Positions 46,639 to 55,792 of a stretch of 64,000 nucleotides of DNA are shown here, one piece after another. A program made the translations under genes and the position numbers. A model generated the notes under the pieces. The model ran no database searches, was not told the DNA's origin, and saw nothing but the letters and a program-made list of their open reading frames with translations. The DNA is from Allobaculum stercoricanis DSM 13633 (GTDB lineage: Bacteria > Bacillota_I > Bacilli_A > Erysipelotrichales > Erysipelotrichaceae), in NCBI RefSeq assembly GCF_000384195.1, contig NZ_KB913034.1, positions 1,546,166-1,610,165 of the forward strand. Reading direction: 5' to 3'. Each line of letters opens with the position of its first letter. The first letter of the stretch is position 1.

Positions 46639-47796
46639 TTAGTCCATTTTTAAAGAATTGAATATTTTTTGTTTTTTATTTTCTTCAACGGCAACAACTG
46701 CAATTGCTCCCGACATAATGGTTACACTTGACCATAACAACAAATCGGTTTGTGTGGCAGTCGATACATTTCCTTTAGATGTGCTATTTACTGGCACATT
46801 TAAACGAACTTGGTTGGCTTGACGGTATAACGTTTGATAACGCACTGAACCGGCAGCTGTTAAATACGAGTTGATCGAACTTCTTTGAGCTTGGCTCAAG
46901 CCATTCCATGTTGAAAAGCCCGCTAAAATTTGACTGTAATTTGCTTTTGTCGCTTGTGTGATGACCATACCCTTTTCAACACAATATGTATTCAAAAACG
47001 CTTGGGCATCATTATCCATGCGTGCAACGCTTTCTTCTTGCACATCGCTTGTTGCTTGTTCGGATTGATTAATGGTTTCTTCTGATTTCACTTCATCATT
47101 TTCTTGAACAACATCTAAATTCGAATCCGTTGCAGTTGTCGGTGGTGTTTGTGGTGTTTCTAATGTTCCGACTATCGCGGAATTCACCAAATATCCATCC
47201 TCAATATGGAAACGGGAAGCTAAATCTTCAATGCCTGATGGATCAGCAACACTTTCTTGAACTGGCTGATCTTCTGTTGCATCTGTGCTTTGTGAATCCG
47301 TCTGTTCAGATGGTTCTTGTGGTTCTTGCGTATCCTGTTGATCTTCTGTTGGTTGATCTAGATTTGGACTTGTTGGTTGTTGAGGAAGATTTAAAATTGG
47401 CGCATCTGGATTTTGGGATTGTTGTGGTTGTTCATTGATCACGGGTTTTAAATAATCAATGGCACTTTGTGAGAATGTTTTATAGTCCAATCCTTGAATC
47501 TTATATTCATAGATAATTTCATCTTGAACCACTTTTGGCATTTGATCAAAAATTGCTCGTCCTTGTGCAATGATTTGCGCATTGGTTTGATCCACTTGTT
47601 TAAACCAAGATAATTGGCGAATGTAATAACCTTGATTTGTCGTTTCGACCATTTCTCCTGCATATGCTTGAATAAAATCTTGAGCCGTTGCAGTTGCTGG
47701 GTTCAATACGATTGGACTTTGTGCCATAACCGAGACAATTGGGGTATGACAAAGTGCTGCCACTAAGGCTAGTGGAAGAATATGTTTTCGATTCAT
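46639..47796 (-). CDS. secreted, membrane-anchored protein with two related helical modules
   Basis: A 385-residue protein that I cannot place in a named family. It has a signal peptide (about 1-25, VSVMAQ), a first module (about 40-118; FIQAYAGEMVETTNQGYY, IIAQGRAIFDQMPKVVQDEI, SAIDYL), a Pro/Gln/Asp/Thr-rich low-complexity spacer (about 125-260), a second module (FLNTYCVEKGMVITQATKAN, ILAGFSTWNGLSQAQRSSI, LTAAGSVRYQTL) and a C-terminal membrane helix with a short basic tail. The two modules share a pattern (aromatic helix, Q-x(3)-A-x-x-x-F, Q-x-x-I) suggesting duplication. Likely a cell-surface adhesin-like or stalk protein. Confidence 0.7.
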   Translation of the reverse strand: MNRKHILPLALVAALCHTPIVSVMAQSPIVLNPATATAQDFIQAYAGEMVETTNQGYYIRQLSWFKQVDQTNAQIIAQGRAIFDQMPKVVQDEIIYEYKIQGLDYKTFSQSAIDYLKPVINEQPQQSQNPDAPILNLPQQPTSPNLDQPTEDQQDTQEPQEPSEQTDSQSTDATEDQPVQESVADPSGIEDLASRFHIEDGYLVNSAIVGTLETPQTPPTTATDSNLDVVQENDEVKSEETINQSEQATSDVQEESVARMDNDAQAFLNTYCVEKGMVITQATKANYSQILAGFSTWNGLSQAQRSSINSYLTAAGSVRYQTLYRQANQVRLNVPVNSTSKGNVSTATQTDLLLWSSVTIMSGAIAVVAVEENKKQKIFNSLKMD

Positions 47797-47974
47797 GGCT
47801 AGGCCCTCCTCAAAAGATCGTCTTGATCCGTATTATCTGTTCTAAAAAGATCTAAATTGATCTTTGTCTTTCTAAATTCGAAATTACATCACTTTATTAT
47901 AGGATGAAATGAGCGCTTCTAACACTCTCTTGAACAGTTTCTTGATGAAAACAAGGTATTTTTAGCAATTTGTT

Positions 47975-49198
47975 CTAGTTATTTGCGTGATGTAAGTGTG
48001 CAAAATCAATCACAGCTTGTCTTGCACGCCAATCTGTTTGACGTAATTGTTCAAATGTTGGATGTTCAATCCACTCTACGCTTTTTAATGCATAAAGAAT
48101 TGCTTCTTCAATCTCTAAGAAACTAATTTTTTCTTGTAAAAATAGTTCAACCGCTTGCTCATCGGCACCATTGAGCACACATCCGGCATTGCCTTTTCTT
48201 TTACCTGCTTCAATACAAACGCCCAACATTTTAAAACGTTCATAATCCATCGCTTTAAAATCGAGTGAGAACATCTTCGAGAAATCGAGAGGATGATCTT
48301 CTTTGAGAACAGGACGTTCTGGTGAGTAAAGGGCATATTGAATCGGTAAGCGCATATCAGCACTTCCCATTTGCGCAATGATGGCGTGATCTTCATATTC
48401 CACCATCGAATGAATAATCGATTGTGGATGTAAAATCGGGATGATTTTTTCATAAGGTAAATCGAATAAATAATGGGCTTCAATGACTTCAAACCCTTTA
48501 TTGACCATCGTTGAAGAGTCAATCGTAATGCGCGCACCCATATTCCATGACGGATGTTTTAATGCCCTAGCCGGTGTAATATCTGCGAGTTGATCTCTTG
48601 TTAAATCACGAAGCGATCCGCCTGAAGCCGTAATATACAAATGACGCACTTGTTCGATGCGATTGCCTTGCAGGCATTGATAAATTGCAGAATGTTCTGA
48701 ATCGATCGGATAAATTTGACTTGGTGAATAGGATAAGGCTTCGCGAATTAATTCCCCACCACAAACTAAAGATTCTTTGTTGGCAAGGGCAACATCGTGA
48801 TGCAATTCAATTGCGCGCAGTGTCGGTTCTAGTCCCCGAAACCCCACTACAGCATTCACTAACAAATCATAGTCGCACGTTTGCACAAGACGGACCATTT
48901 GTTGTTCACCACCAAAAAGAGGAATTCCTTCTAATGTTCCATCTTCTTGATTGGAACAACCAACATATTGAATCGTATCGAATTGCTTGACGATATTCTT
49001 TAAGCCTTCAAGATCATGACCAGCACTAATCCCGACAAGTTCAAAGTCTTGTTCATGTTGCTTTAAAACATCAATTGTTTGTTGGCCAATCGATCCCGTT
49101 GCCCCTAATAGTAATATTTTTCGTCTTGTTTGTTCTTTGGCTTTTGGTGTGGTCAAACTGACCATTGGTTGGATCGTTGTTCCCATTGAATCGTACAT
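47975..49198 (-). CDS. dxr: 1-deoxy-D-xylulose 5-phosphate reductoisomerase
   Basis: A 407-residue enzyme of the MEP isoprenoid pathway converting DXP to MEP with NADPH. ILLLGATGSIGQQTIDVL is the NADPH loop, NKESLVCGGELI and PIDSEHSAIYQCL the metal/substrate region, and GASGGSLRD is seen as ASGGSLRDL. AGAGGA lies 6-7 bases before this ATG. There are about 25 residues before the Rossmann start, so the internal ATG at codon 11 is an alternative. Not linked here to ispD/F or uppS/cdsA. No clear terminator follows it. Confidence 0.95.
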   Translation of the reverse strand: MYDSMGTTIQPMVSLTTPKAKEQTRRKILLLGATGSIGQQTIDVLKQHEQDFELVGISAGHDLEGLKNIVKQFDTIQYVGCSNQEDGTLEGIPLFGGEQQMVRLVQTCDYDLLVNAVVGFRGLEPTLRAIELHHDVALANKESLVCGGELIREALSYSPSQIYPIDSEHSAIYQCLQGNRIEQVRHLYITASGGSLRDLTRDQLADITPARALKHPSWNMGARITIDSSTMVNKGFEVIEAHYLFDLPYEKIIPILHPQSIIHSMVEYEDHAIIAQMGSADMRLPIQYALYSPERPVLKEDHPLDFSKMFSLDFKAMDYERFKMLGVCIEAGKRKGNAGCVLNGADEQAVELFLQEKISFLEIEEAILYALKSVEWIEHPTFEQLRQTDWRARQAVIDFAHLHHANN

Positions 49199-49262
49199 AA
49201 AATTTCCTCTTTTTAAATTTCTTATTTCTATTATAGCGTACACCCTTGCGTATGCCACAAAT

Positions 49263-49300
49263 CAAAAAAGCTGTCCACTTAAAACAGGGACAGCTAAAAA
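49263..49300 (-). terminator. terminator of glgP
   Basis: AGCTGTCC/GGACAGCT arms with a minus-strand T6 after the stem. Confidence 0.88.
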
Positions 49301-49310
49301 ATAGTTATAG

Positions 49311-51764
49311 TTATTCAGCTTCTTTTTCGAATCCAAATTTTTCGTATTGTTCTGGAGTGAACTGAATTTCATCCAGACCCCAAATTTCATTGGCATATTG
49401 ACGAATTGTTCTATCAGAAGAGAAGTAGCCAGATTTAGCAATATTGATCAACATTGCTCGTGCCCATGCTGGACGGTTTTGATACCAAGCGCTCACTTCA
49501 CGATGTGCTTGAGCATAAGCATCAAAGTCTGCTAAAACGAAGAATTCATCACGGTGCAACATTAAATCGTTAAAGATTAACTGGAATTCGTTTGGATTAC
49601 TGGACCATGTGCAATCGTGTAAAGAATCAATGACACGTGCTAAGTTTGGATTAGAGTTATAAATGCTCCATACATCATAGCTATTGTGACGTTTGATTTC
49701 TTCTAATTCTTCGACACGTAAACCGAAGATTTTTGCATTTTCATAGCCGACTTGTTCTACGATTTCTACGTTCGCTCCATCGAGAGTCCCTAAAGTCAAT
49801 GCCCCGTTCATCATAAATTTCATATTTGATGTTCCAGATGCTTCTTTTCCGGCCATAGAAATTTGTTCAGAAACATCAGCCGCATTGATTAAAATTTCCG
49901 CAATAGAAACGGAGTAGTTTGGAATGAAGATAACCTTCATATAACGGCTAACGAGTGGATCGTTATTCACACGGTTTGCGACTTTAACAATCAATTTAAT
50001 GATTTCTTTAGCTAAAGCATAACCTGGAGCTGCTTTGGCTGCGAAGAAATATGTTGTTGGTTGAACTCTAAAGTTTGGATCTTGTTTCATGCGTAAGTAT
50101 AAAGACATGACATGCATAATGTTCATCAACTGACGTTTGTAGGCATGCAGACGTTTACACTGAACATCAAATACGGTGTTCACATCAACATCGATACCTA
50201 ATTCATCATGAACATATTTTGCCAAGATTTTTTTACGTTCGAGTTTTACGTTCATGAATTTTTCTTGAAGAGTTGGATCATCAACGTATTCCATCAATTT
50301 TTCTAATTGTTCTGGATGACGGATAAACCCATCGCCAATGTATTCTTTTAATAAGCTAGTCAACTGTGGGTTGGAATAAACTAACCAACGACGATGTGTT
50401 ACACCATTTGTTTTGTTGTTGAAACGTTCTGGCCATAAAGTCGCAAAAGCATTCATAACATCGTTCACTAAAATTTCAGAGTGAATTGCTGCAACACCAT
50501 TGACGGAATGGCTTCCGACAACTGCAAGGCTTGCCATATGAACTTGTTGATCTTTTAAAATCGACATTTCCGCAAAGCGATTTCCCATACCACGAGCTTG
50601 AACATAGTGATAGAAACGACGTTCAATTTCTTCAATAATCATATAAATACGTGGTAACAAGTTACGAACTAAATGCTGTGGCCAACGTTCTAATGCTTCG
50701 GACATGATTGTATGGTTCGTATAAGCAACAGTTTGTCTTACGATATTCCATGCATCATCCCAATTGTAGTTATAATCGTCCATCAAGACACGCATCAATT
50801 CTGGAATGACGAGAACAGGGTGAGTATCATTGAGCTGGATCGCTGTTTTTTCACCTAAATTATCTAATGTTGGATAAGTGCGTAAGTGGGAACGAATGAT
50901 TTGATCCACACCGGCACAAACGAAGAAGTATTCTTGTTTTAAACGCAATTCTTTACCTTCTTCAGTAGAATCATCTGGATAAACGTTTGCGGTCAAAGCG
51001 GATACTGCATTTAAATATTCATTCAGTTTTCCAGCTTGTACAGATTCTTCATCTACGGCTGCATCCCATAAACGTAATGTGTTTGTGGTTGGCGTATGAT
51101 AACCAACGATTGGTTCATCATAAGGAACAGCACGAACGACAAAGCTTGGATGGTAGTTGGAGTGGAATTTTCCAAATTGGTCCATATATGCATCAAGTGT
51201 TCCGCCGAATTTAACACGAACGTCATGCTGTGGTTTCCATACTTCCCATACGTTTCCAAGTCTTAACCAGCAATCTGGTTTTTCGACTTGTTGGTCGTTA
51301 ATAATTTCTTGTTTGAATAAGCCATAACGATAACGGATACAGTTTCCGTTTCCAGCTAAATTCAAACTTGCTAAAGAGTCTAAAAAACAAGCCGCTAAAC
51401 GTCCTAATCCACCGTTTCCTAAACCAGCATCTGCTTCGAGTTCTTCTAAGTTATGAAGATCCATGCCTAAATCATCTAAAGCCTCTTTGACTACATCATA
51501 AACACCCATGTTCATTAAGTTGTTGGTCATTAAGCGGCCCATTAAAAATTCCATCGAGAAATAATAAAGTTGTTTTGTGTGGTGTTCTGCTACACTTTTT
51601 TTCGTTTCTTTCCAAGTATTTCCGAGTTGGTCACGAATTAAAGATCCTAAAACAAGATATCTCTCTTCTGGATATGCATCTTCAAAATCTCGCCCAAAAC
51701 GATGGGCAACTTCTGTTGTGAGTGCTTCTTTAAATGTTTGAGCATCACTGAATATATTCTTCAT
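49311..51764 (-). CDS. glgP: glycogen/starch/alpha-glucan phosphorylase
   Basis: An 817-residue GT35 phosphorylase that releases glucose-1-phosphate from alpha-1,4-glucans. LEADAGLGNGGLGRLAACFLDS at the N-terminus, QLNDTHP and the pyridoxal-phosphate motif EASGTSNMKFMMNGALTLGT are intact. GGAGG is about 10 bases before this ATG. The 11 in-frame codons upstream contain that site. It stands alone, with no glgBCDA genes in the window. Confidence 0.96.
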   Translation of the reverse strand: MKNIFSDAQTFKEALTTEVAHRFGRDFEDAYPEERYLVLGSLIRDQLGNTWKETKKSVAEHHTKQLYYFSMEFLMGRLMTNNLMNMGVYDVVKEALDDLGMDLHNLEELEADAGLGNGGLGRLAACFLDSLASLNLAGNGNCIRYRYGLFKQEIINDQQVEKPDCWLRLGNVWEVWKPQHDVRVKFGGTLDAYMDQFGKFHSNYHPSFVVRAVPYDEPIVGYHTPTTNTLRLWDAAVDEESVQAGKLNEYLNAVSALTANVYPDDSTEEGKELRLKQEYFFVCAGVDQIIRSHLRTYPTLDNLGEKTAIQLNDTHPVLVIPELMRVLMDDYNYNWDDAWNIVRQTVAYTNHTIMSEALERWPQHLVRNLLPRIYMIIEEIERRFYHYVQARGMGNRFAEMSILKDQQVHMASLAVVGSHSVNGVAAIHSEILVNDVMNAFATLWPERFNNKTNGVTHRRWLVYSNPQLTSLLKEYIGDGFIRHPEQLEKLMEYVDDPTLQEKFMNVKLERKKILAKYVHDELGIDVDVNTVFDVQCKRLHAYKRQLMNIMHVMSLYLRMKQDPNFRVQPTTYFFAAKAAPGYALAKEIIKLIVKVANRVNNDPLVSRYMKVIFIPNYSVSIAEILINAADVSEQISMAGKEASGTSNMKFMMNGALTLGTLDGANVEIVEQVGYENAKIFGLRVEELEEIKRHNSYDVWSIYNSNPNLARVIDSLHDCTWSSNPNEFQLIFNDLMLHRDEFFVLADFDAYAQAHREVSAWYQNRPAWARAMLINIAKSGYFSSDRTIRQYANEIWGLDEIQFTPEQYEKFGFEKEAE

Positions 51765-51779
51765 TGTTAAACATCCTCC

Positions 51780-52178
51780 ACGTTTTTCGTTGTTCAATTC
51801 AGTTTTGTTTTTGCAACAAATGCCTTTTCAAAAAGAAAATTTCGGATCCTAAAGATTCGGTTTATCTGGATCAAAATGGGGTTGATCATGCTAGAAAACA
51901 GGGTTGTTTTTCTTTCTTTTCGATCGGCTTTTTTTTTGAATGATACCTCTCTCTACATTCTATTTTCTGATTTTTTACTTTGACATTATAGCGGATTGAG
52001 CAAATAAATTGAAAGCGATTACCTTTCGTGCATTTGGCTCGTTTTTGCATAAAGCAAATCATCAATTCTTTCATATTGACTTTATCTATAGCTGATTTTT
52101 AATTTTTAACGATTTTGAGCTAGAGGTTAAAGTGTATGTTTTTAGGTACTATTTGCGAATTTATGCACATGAATATGT
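51780..52178. other. gene-free region upstream of glgP
   Basis: AT-rich promoter region for glgP (minus). The sequence AATTTATTTGCTCAATCC around 51992-52012 has no recognisable operator. No ORF that I can support. Confidence 0.4.
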
Positions 52179-52214
52179 AAAAAGGTTTACAGAATTTACA
52201 TCTATAAACCTTTT
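52179..52214 (-). terminator. terminator of the orphan winged-helix gene
   Basis: AAAAGGTTTA and TAAACCTTTT arms around a 15-base loop, 50 bases after the stop codon. Confidence 0.8.
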
Positions 52215-52263
52215 CTTACTTCAAGATTCAATGTGTTTTTTTTCCTTGTTGCATGCACAAATT

Positions 52264-52872
52264 TTAGTGTTTGCGCTCATTTGTGCTACTTTCATAACTC
52301 GTATATGCACTTAAATCTAAGTCTCGTTGAATATAGCGTTCAAAGACGGGCATTCCCCAGCGATATCCCATGCCATTGCTCGTTAAGATATATTCGCAAC
52401 CTTTTTCTTGACCTAATAATTCTCGGGTTCGATTGATATGTTTCGTTAACGTATTGTCTTGAATATGCCGATGAGTTCTTTTCCAAGTTAAGTTTTTAAG
52501 TGATTCTCGTGAACAAAGGATCGTGCTATTGTTGCACAAGTATTGAACTAAATGATATTGGGTAGGAGTCAATTTAATACATACCCCATTTTTGTATACT
52601 TGTCTTCCTGCCTCATCAACGATTAAATCTCCCGTTTGAATCACACGATTGCGGCGTTTTTGTTCCTCGCTCCACGATCTTGGTGGACGGTCATACAATT
52701 TGCGACTTTGATTACCAAACGTGATGTGATGCAAAGGTTTAGGAATCGGTTGGGCGAAAAAGTATTCCCGCTTACCATTCACATTTTGCGAAACTAAGGT
52801 GTGCGTTTGATATTCAATGAGATCTGTCTGTGGCGAATCATAATAAGTATCGACGTTTTGTGTTTTGATCAT
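52264..52872 (-). CDS. orphan OmpR/PhoB-type winged-helix DNA-binding protein
   Basis: A 202-residue protein whose second half (about 90-185) is a Trans_reg_C winged helix (GDLIVDEAGRQVYKNGVCIKLTPTQYHLVQYLCNN; LTKHINRTRELLGQEKG; ILTSNGMGYRWG). There is no receiver domain: the first 85 residues are a different, Pro/Arg-rich sequence with no phosphoacceptor pocket. It therefore probably senses something other than a kinase phosphate, or is constitutive. AAGGC lies 8-9 bases before the ATG; a 17-codon extension lacks support. Target genes unknown. Confidence 0.82.
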   Translation of the reverse strand: MIKTQNVDTYYDSPQTDLIEYQTHTLVSQNVNGKREYFFAQPIPKPLHHITFGNQSRKLYDRPPRSWSEEQKRRNRVIQTGDLIVDEAGRQVYKNGVCIKLTPTQYHLVQYLCNNSTILCSRESLKNLTWKRTHRHIQDNTLTKHINRTRELLGQEKGCEYILTSNGMGYRWGMPVFERYIQRDLDLSAYTSYESSTNERKH

Positions 52873-53189
52873 TTTGTTTGCCTTCTTTTTATAGTGGATG
52901 AATTGTACGAATCGATAGGTCAATTTCTTACTTGTGTCTGACAGTTTTAATCATGCAAAATATTTAATTATTCTGAAGTCAAAATTTTTCCCCAGGCATT
53001 TTTTCTTTACTGTCCATTTTTACTTAAAATAAAGCATTTTCAATCATGATCGAATAGTTTAAAAGACAAATACAGTGAGTGGATAATCTCATTTTTTCAT
53101 GACATAAATTTGTCTTCCATACGACTAATTTTCCAAAATAACGTCCAAAAAAAGACGTCTTTGCGTCCTTTCCAACCGTGGTTCAGACA
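52873..53189. other. gene-free region before the DivIC-like gene terminator
   Basis: No supported gene. It holds the minus-strand promoter of the winged-helix gene; an AAAGACGTC/GACG hairpin near 53150-53170 is weak. Confidence 0.35.
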
Positions 53190-53217
53190 TAAAAAAAACT
53201 TGCCGATCAAGGCAAGT
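53190..53217 (-). terminator. terminator of the DivIC-like gene
   Basis: ACTTGCC/GGCAAGT stem with GATCAA loop and minus-strand T8. Confidence 0.9.
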
Positions 53218-53234
53218 ATATGGCGGATTGGATA

Positions 53235-53561
53235 TTATTCGTCTCCTTCTAATCCTTGCGATAAAGAAGGGAAGACAAAGACTTGTTCTCCGTTGCGGGA
53301 AACATGATATTTGCCCCGAGCGACGAATTCAAGATAATCTGGATTGGTTAAATTTTTCTTTTCGTTTTCTAACGTCTGTTTGAGTTCTAATGTTTCTTGA
53401 CGGAGTTGTTGATTGGCAAGAACTTCTGTTTTCAAGTCGAAATACGTTTTAAATTCTCTAACGATCCCCATCGTAAAGAATCCCGTAATACACATTAAGG
53501 TGAAGTAATACACCCCCATTGTGAATGGATTTTTATATTTTTTATCTCTTTGTTTTTTCAT
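53235..53561 (-). CDS. septum formation initiator, DivIC/FtsB-like
   Basis: A 108-residue bitopic protein: basic N-terminus, one transmembrane helix (about 15-35), a coiled coil (VLANQQLRQETLELKQTLENEKKNL, about 48-75) and the C-terminal NPDYLEFVARGKYHVSRNGEQVFVFP motif. This is the DivIC/FtsB family, which bridges FtsL and DivIB/FtsQ in the divisome. It is a single-gene unit. Which paralogue it is (DivIC versus FtsB-like) cannot be told. Confidence 0.9.
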   Translation of the reverse strand: MKKQRDKKYKNPFTMGVYYFTLMCITGFFTMGIVREFKTYFDLKTEVLANQQLRQETLELKQTLENEKKNLTNPDYLEFVARGKYHVSRNGEQVFVFPSLSQGLEGDE

Positions 53562-53719
53562 ATAAAAACCCCCGTGAAGCCGCCTTTGTCATTATAACAA
53601 ACGACATAAGTAATGAAAACAATCTAACAATCTTAAAAGGTTTGTCCTATAATCCTGAAAAGCCATTAGAATCGAATCGTTTTAATCCGTAAATGATTAA
53701 AAATAACTCGCTTTCTATA

Positions 53720-53757
53720 AAATAAAACCGAATTCATTTTAACGAATTCGGTTTTAT
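53720..53757 (-). terminator. terminator of the flippase-mnmG operon
   Basis: AAAACCGAATTC and GAATTCGGTTTT arms, flanked by AT tracts, about 140 bases after the mnmG stop. Confidence 0.88.
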
Positions 53758-53899
53758 TCATTCTATTTTTTTATTTCTTCATTCAATTCAATGCAAAAAT
53801 GTACTTTTTTAGCTCATTTTTTCTAAATCCGGGTGGATGATTTGACTTTATGTTCTTTTTCTCAATTATAAAACAACGATTGCGTCTTTATGCTTCGTC

Positions 53900-55765
53900 T
53901 TATTTTTCATTTGCCTGCAAAATAGCGGAAAGTACCGCAATATCGCTTGGGTTAATGCCGGAAATACGACTTGCTTGACCAAGTGTTGTCGGTTGAATTT
54001 GTGCAAGCTTACTTCTCGCTTCTAAAGCCAAATTGCTCATGGCTTGGAAGTCTGTGCCTTTTGGAATTCGGACGTTTTCCAATTTTTCTAAACGATGTAC
54101 ATCGCGTTTTGCTTTTTCGATGTAGCCAGCATATTTACATTCAATTTCAATTTGGTTTGCCACATCCACACTTGGCATGACGCCAGTAAGTGGTGCTAAA
54201 GTTGCAATGGTCACATTTGGACGCTTCAATAACGTATATGCATCCATACCGTGTTCCATATTTCCTGCACCTAATGATTCTAAAAGTTCATTGACTTGTT
54301 CATTTGGTTTTAAATGCGTGTCTTGTAATGCTTGCACCGTTTGGGCGAATTCCGCTTCTGATTTTAAGAAGTACTGCCAATTTTCTTCTGGCAAAACTCC
54401 AATATCATGAGCAATATTGGCTAGACGACGATAAGCATTATCATGACGCAACAACAAGCGATATTCAGCTCGTGAAGTCAACAAGCGATACGGTTCTTTT
54501 GTCCCTTTCGTTGTTAAGTCATCGATCATAACGCCGATATAGGCTTGGGCTCTGCCGAGTACAACTGGCTCTTTGCCTTGGATTTTTAAAGAAGCGTTAA
54601 TTCCCGCCATCAATCCTTGCGCAGCTGCTTCTTCATATCCAGAGGTGCCATTAACTTGTCCGGCCGTAAACAAGTTCTCGATCAGTTTGTTTTCCAAAGA
54701 TGGATACATTTGTAAAGGATCAACGGCATCATATTCGATCGCATAAGCGTATTTTAAAATTTCGGCATGTTCTAATCCTGGTAAAGAATGCACCATTTCT
54801 TCTTGGACTTCTTCTGGCATTGAAGTCGAGAAGCCTTGGATATAGAACGTATCATAGCTTGCTCGTTCTGGTTCTAAGAATAATTGGTGGCGTTCACGAT
54901 CCGCAAAACGAACGAGCTTATCTTCGATACTTGGGCAATAACGAGGACCAACGCCAGTAACCAATCCGGAATACATCGCTGAATCTTGTAAGTGTTCATT
55001 GATGATTTGATGCGTTTTGGCCTGAGTATAAATTAAATAACAAGGCAATTGTTTCTCTGGAGCAATGACTTGTTCCGGTTTCGTTAATTCACTAAAATGC
55101 AAGAACTCAGGATTTCCCGGTTGAATTTGGGCTGGTTCTAAATCTACTGTCGATTTTAAAACACGAGGAGGCGTTCCTGTTTTTAAACGAATGAGCTTTA
55201 ATCCCGCATCGGCTAAAGATTGCGATAACGTTGTATTGGTTGGTAAGCCATCTGCCCCAGAAACAGTGGAAGTATGGCCACGTAAAATAGCCGAGTTCAT
55301 CCCTGTTCCCGCTGTTAAAATGGTCATCTTGGCATGAATTTGACAACCATCCTCACATTCAATCCCGATGACTTTCTTTTTCGAATCATCGAGGATAATT
55401 TTAGCGGCGCGCTGCTCTAACAAATCGAGATTTTTTTGTTTTTGAAGCGCATTAAGCATCCATTTTTTATATTCATCTTTATCGGATTGGACACGTAAGC
55501 AACGAACGCCCGGTCCTTTTCCGGTATTTAACATTTTAAATTGTAAAGCTGTTTGGTCTGCTGCTTGTGGCATCAATCCGCCAAACGCATCGATTTCACG
55601 AACAACAATTCCTTTGGCTGGTCCACCAACAGAAGGATTACAAGGCATTGAGCCAAGCATGTCCAATTTATTGGTGATCAGTAATGTTTTTTGATTCATT
55701 CTGGCTGCAGCCGCTGCTGCTTCAATTCCAGCATGGCCTCCGCCTACAACTACTACATCATACAT
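53900..55765 (-). CDS. mnmG: tRNA uridine-5-carboxymethylaminomethyl modification enzyme MnmG
   Basis: A 621-residue FAD-dependent enzyme (GidA). VVGGGHAGIEAAAAAARM is the FAD loop; NPSVGGPAKG, GTPPRV and the AGQVNGTSGYEEAAAQGLMAG segment are diagnostic. It works with MnmE (at 12576) on tRNA U34. It starts 27 bases after the flippase stop, so they form an operon. AAGGA is rather far (about 11 bases) from the ATG. Confidence 0.97.
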   Translation of the reverse strand: MYDVVVVGGGHAGIEAAAAAARMNQKTLLITNKLDMLGSMPCNPSVGGPAKGIVVREIDAFGGLMPQAADQTALQFKMLNTGKGPGVRCLRVQSDKDEYKKWMLNALQKQKNLDLLEQRAAKIILDDSKKKVIGIECEDGCQIHAKMTILTAGTGMNSAILRGHTSTVSGADGLPTNTTLSQSLADAGLKLIRLKTGTPPRVLKSTVDLEPAQIQPGNPEFLHFSELTKPEQVIAPEKQLPCYLIYTQAKTHQIINEHLQDSAMYSGLVTGVGPRYCPSIEDKLVRFADRERHQLFLEPERASYDTFYIQGFSTSMPEEVQEEMVHSLPGLEHAEILKYAYAIEYDAVDPLQMYPSLENKLIENLFTAGQVNGTSGYEEAAAQGLMAGINASLKIQGKEPVVLGRAQAYIGVMIDDLTTKGTKEPYRLLTSRAEYRLLLRHDNAYRRLANIAHDIGVLPEENWQYFLKSEAEFAQTVQALQDTHLKPNEQVNELLESLGAGNMEHGMDAYTLLKRPNVTIATLAPLTGVMPSVDVANQIEIECKYAGYIEKAKRDVHRLEKLENVRIPKGTDFQAMSNLALEARSKLAQIQPTTLGQASRISGINPSDIAVLSAILQANEK

Positions 55766-55792
55766 AGTTTTGACATCCTTATCGTTTAATTT

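Noticed and set aside
51053..51259. Open frames inside glgP and other long genes on alternative frames
   Set aside because: They are shadows of well-supported genes with no ribosome binding sites.
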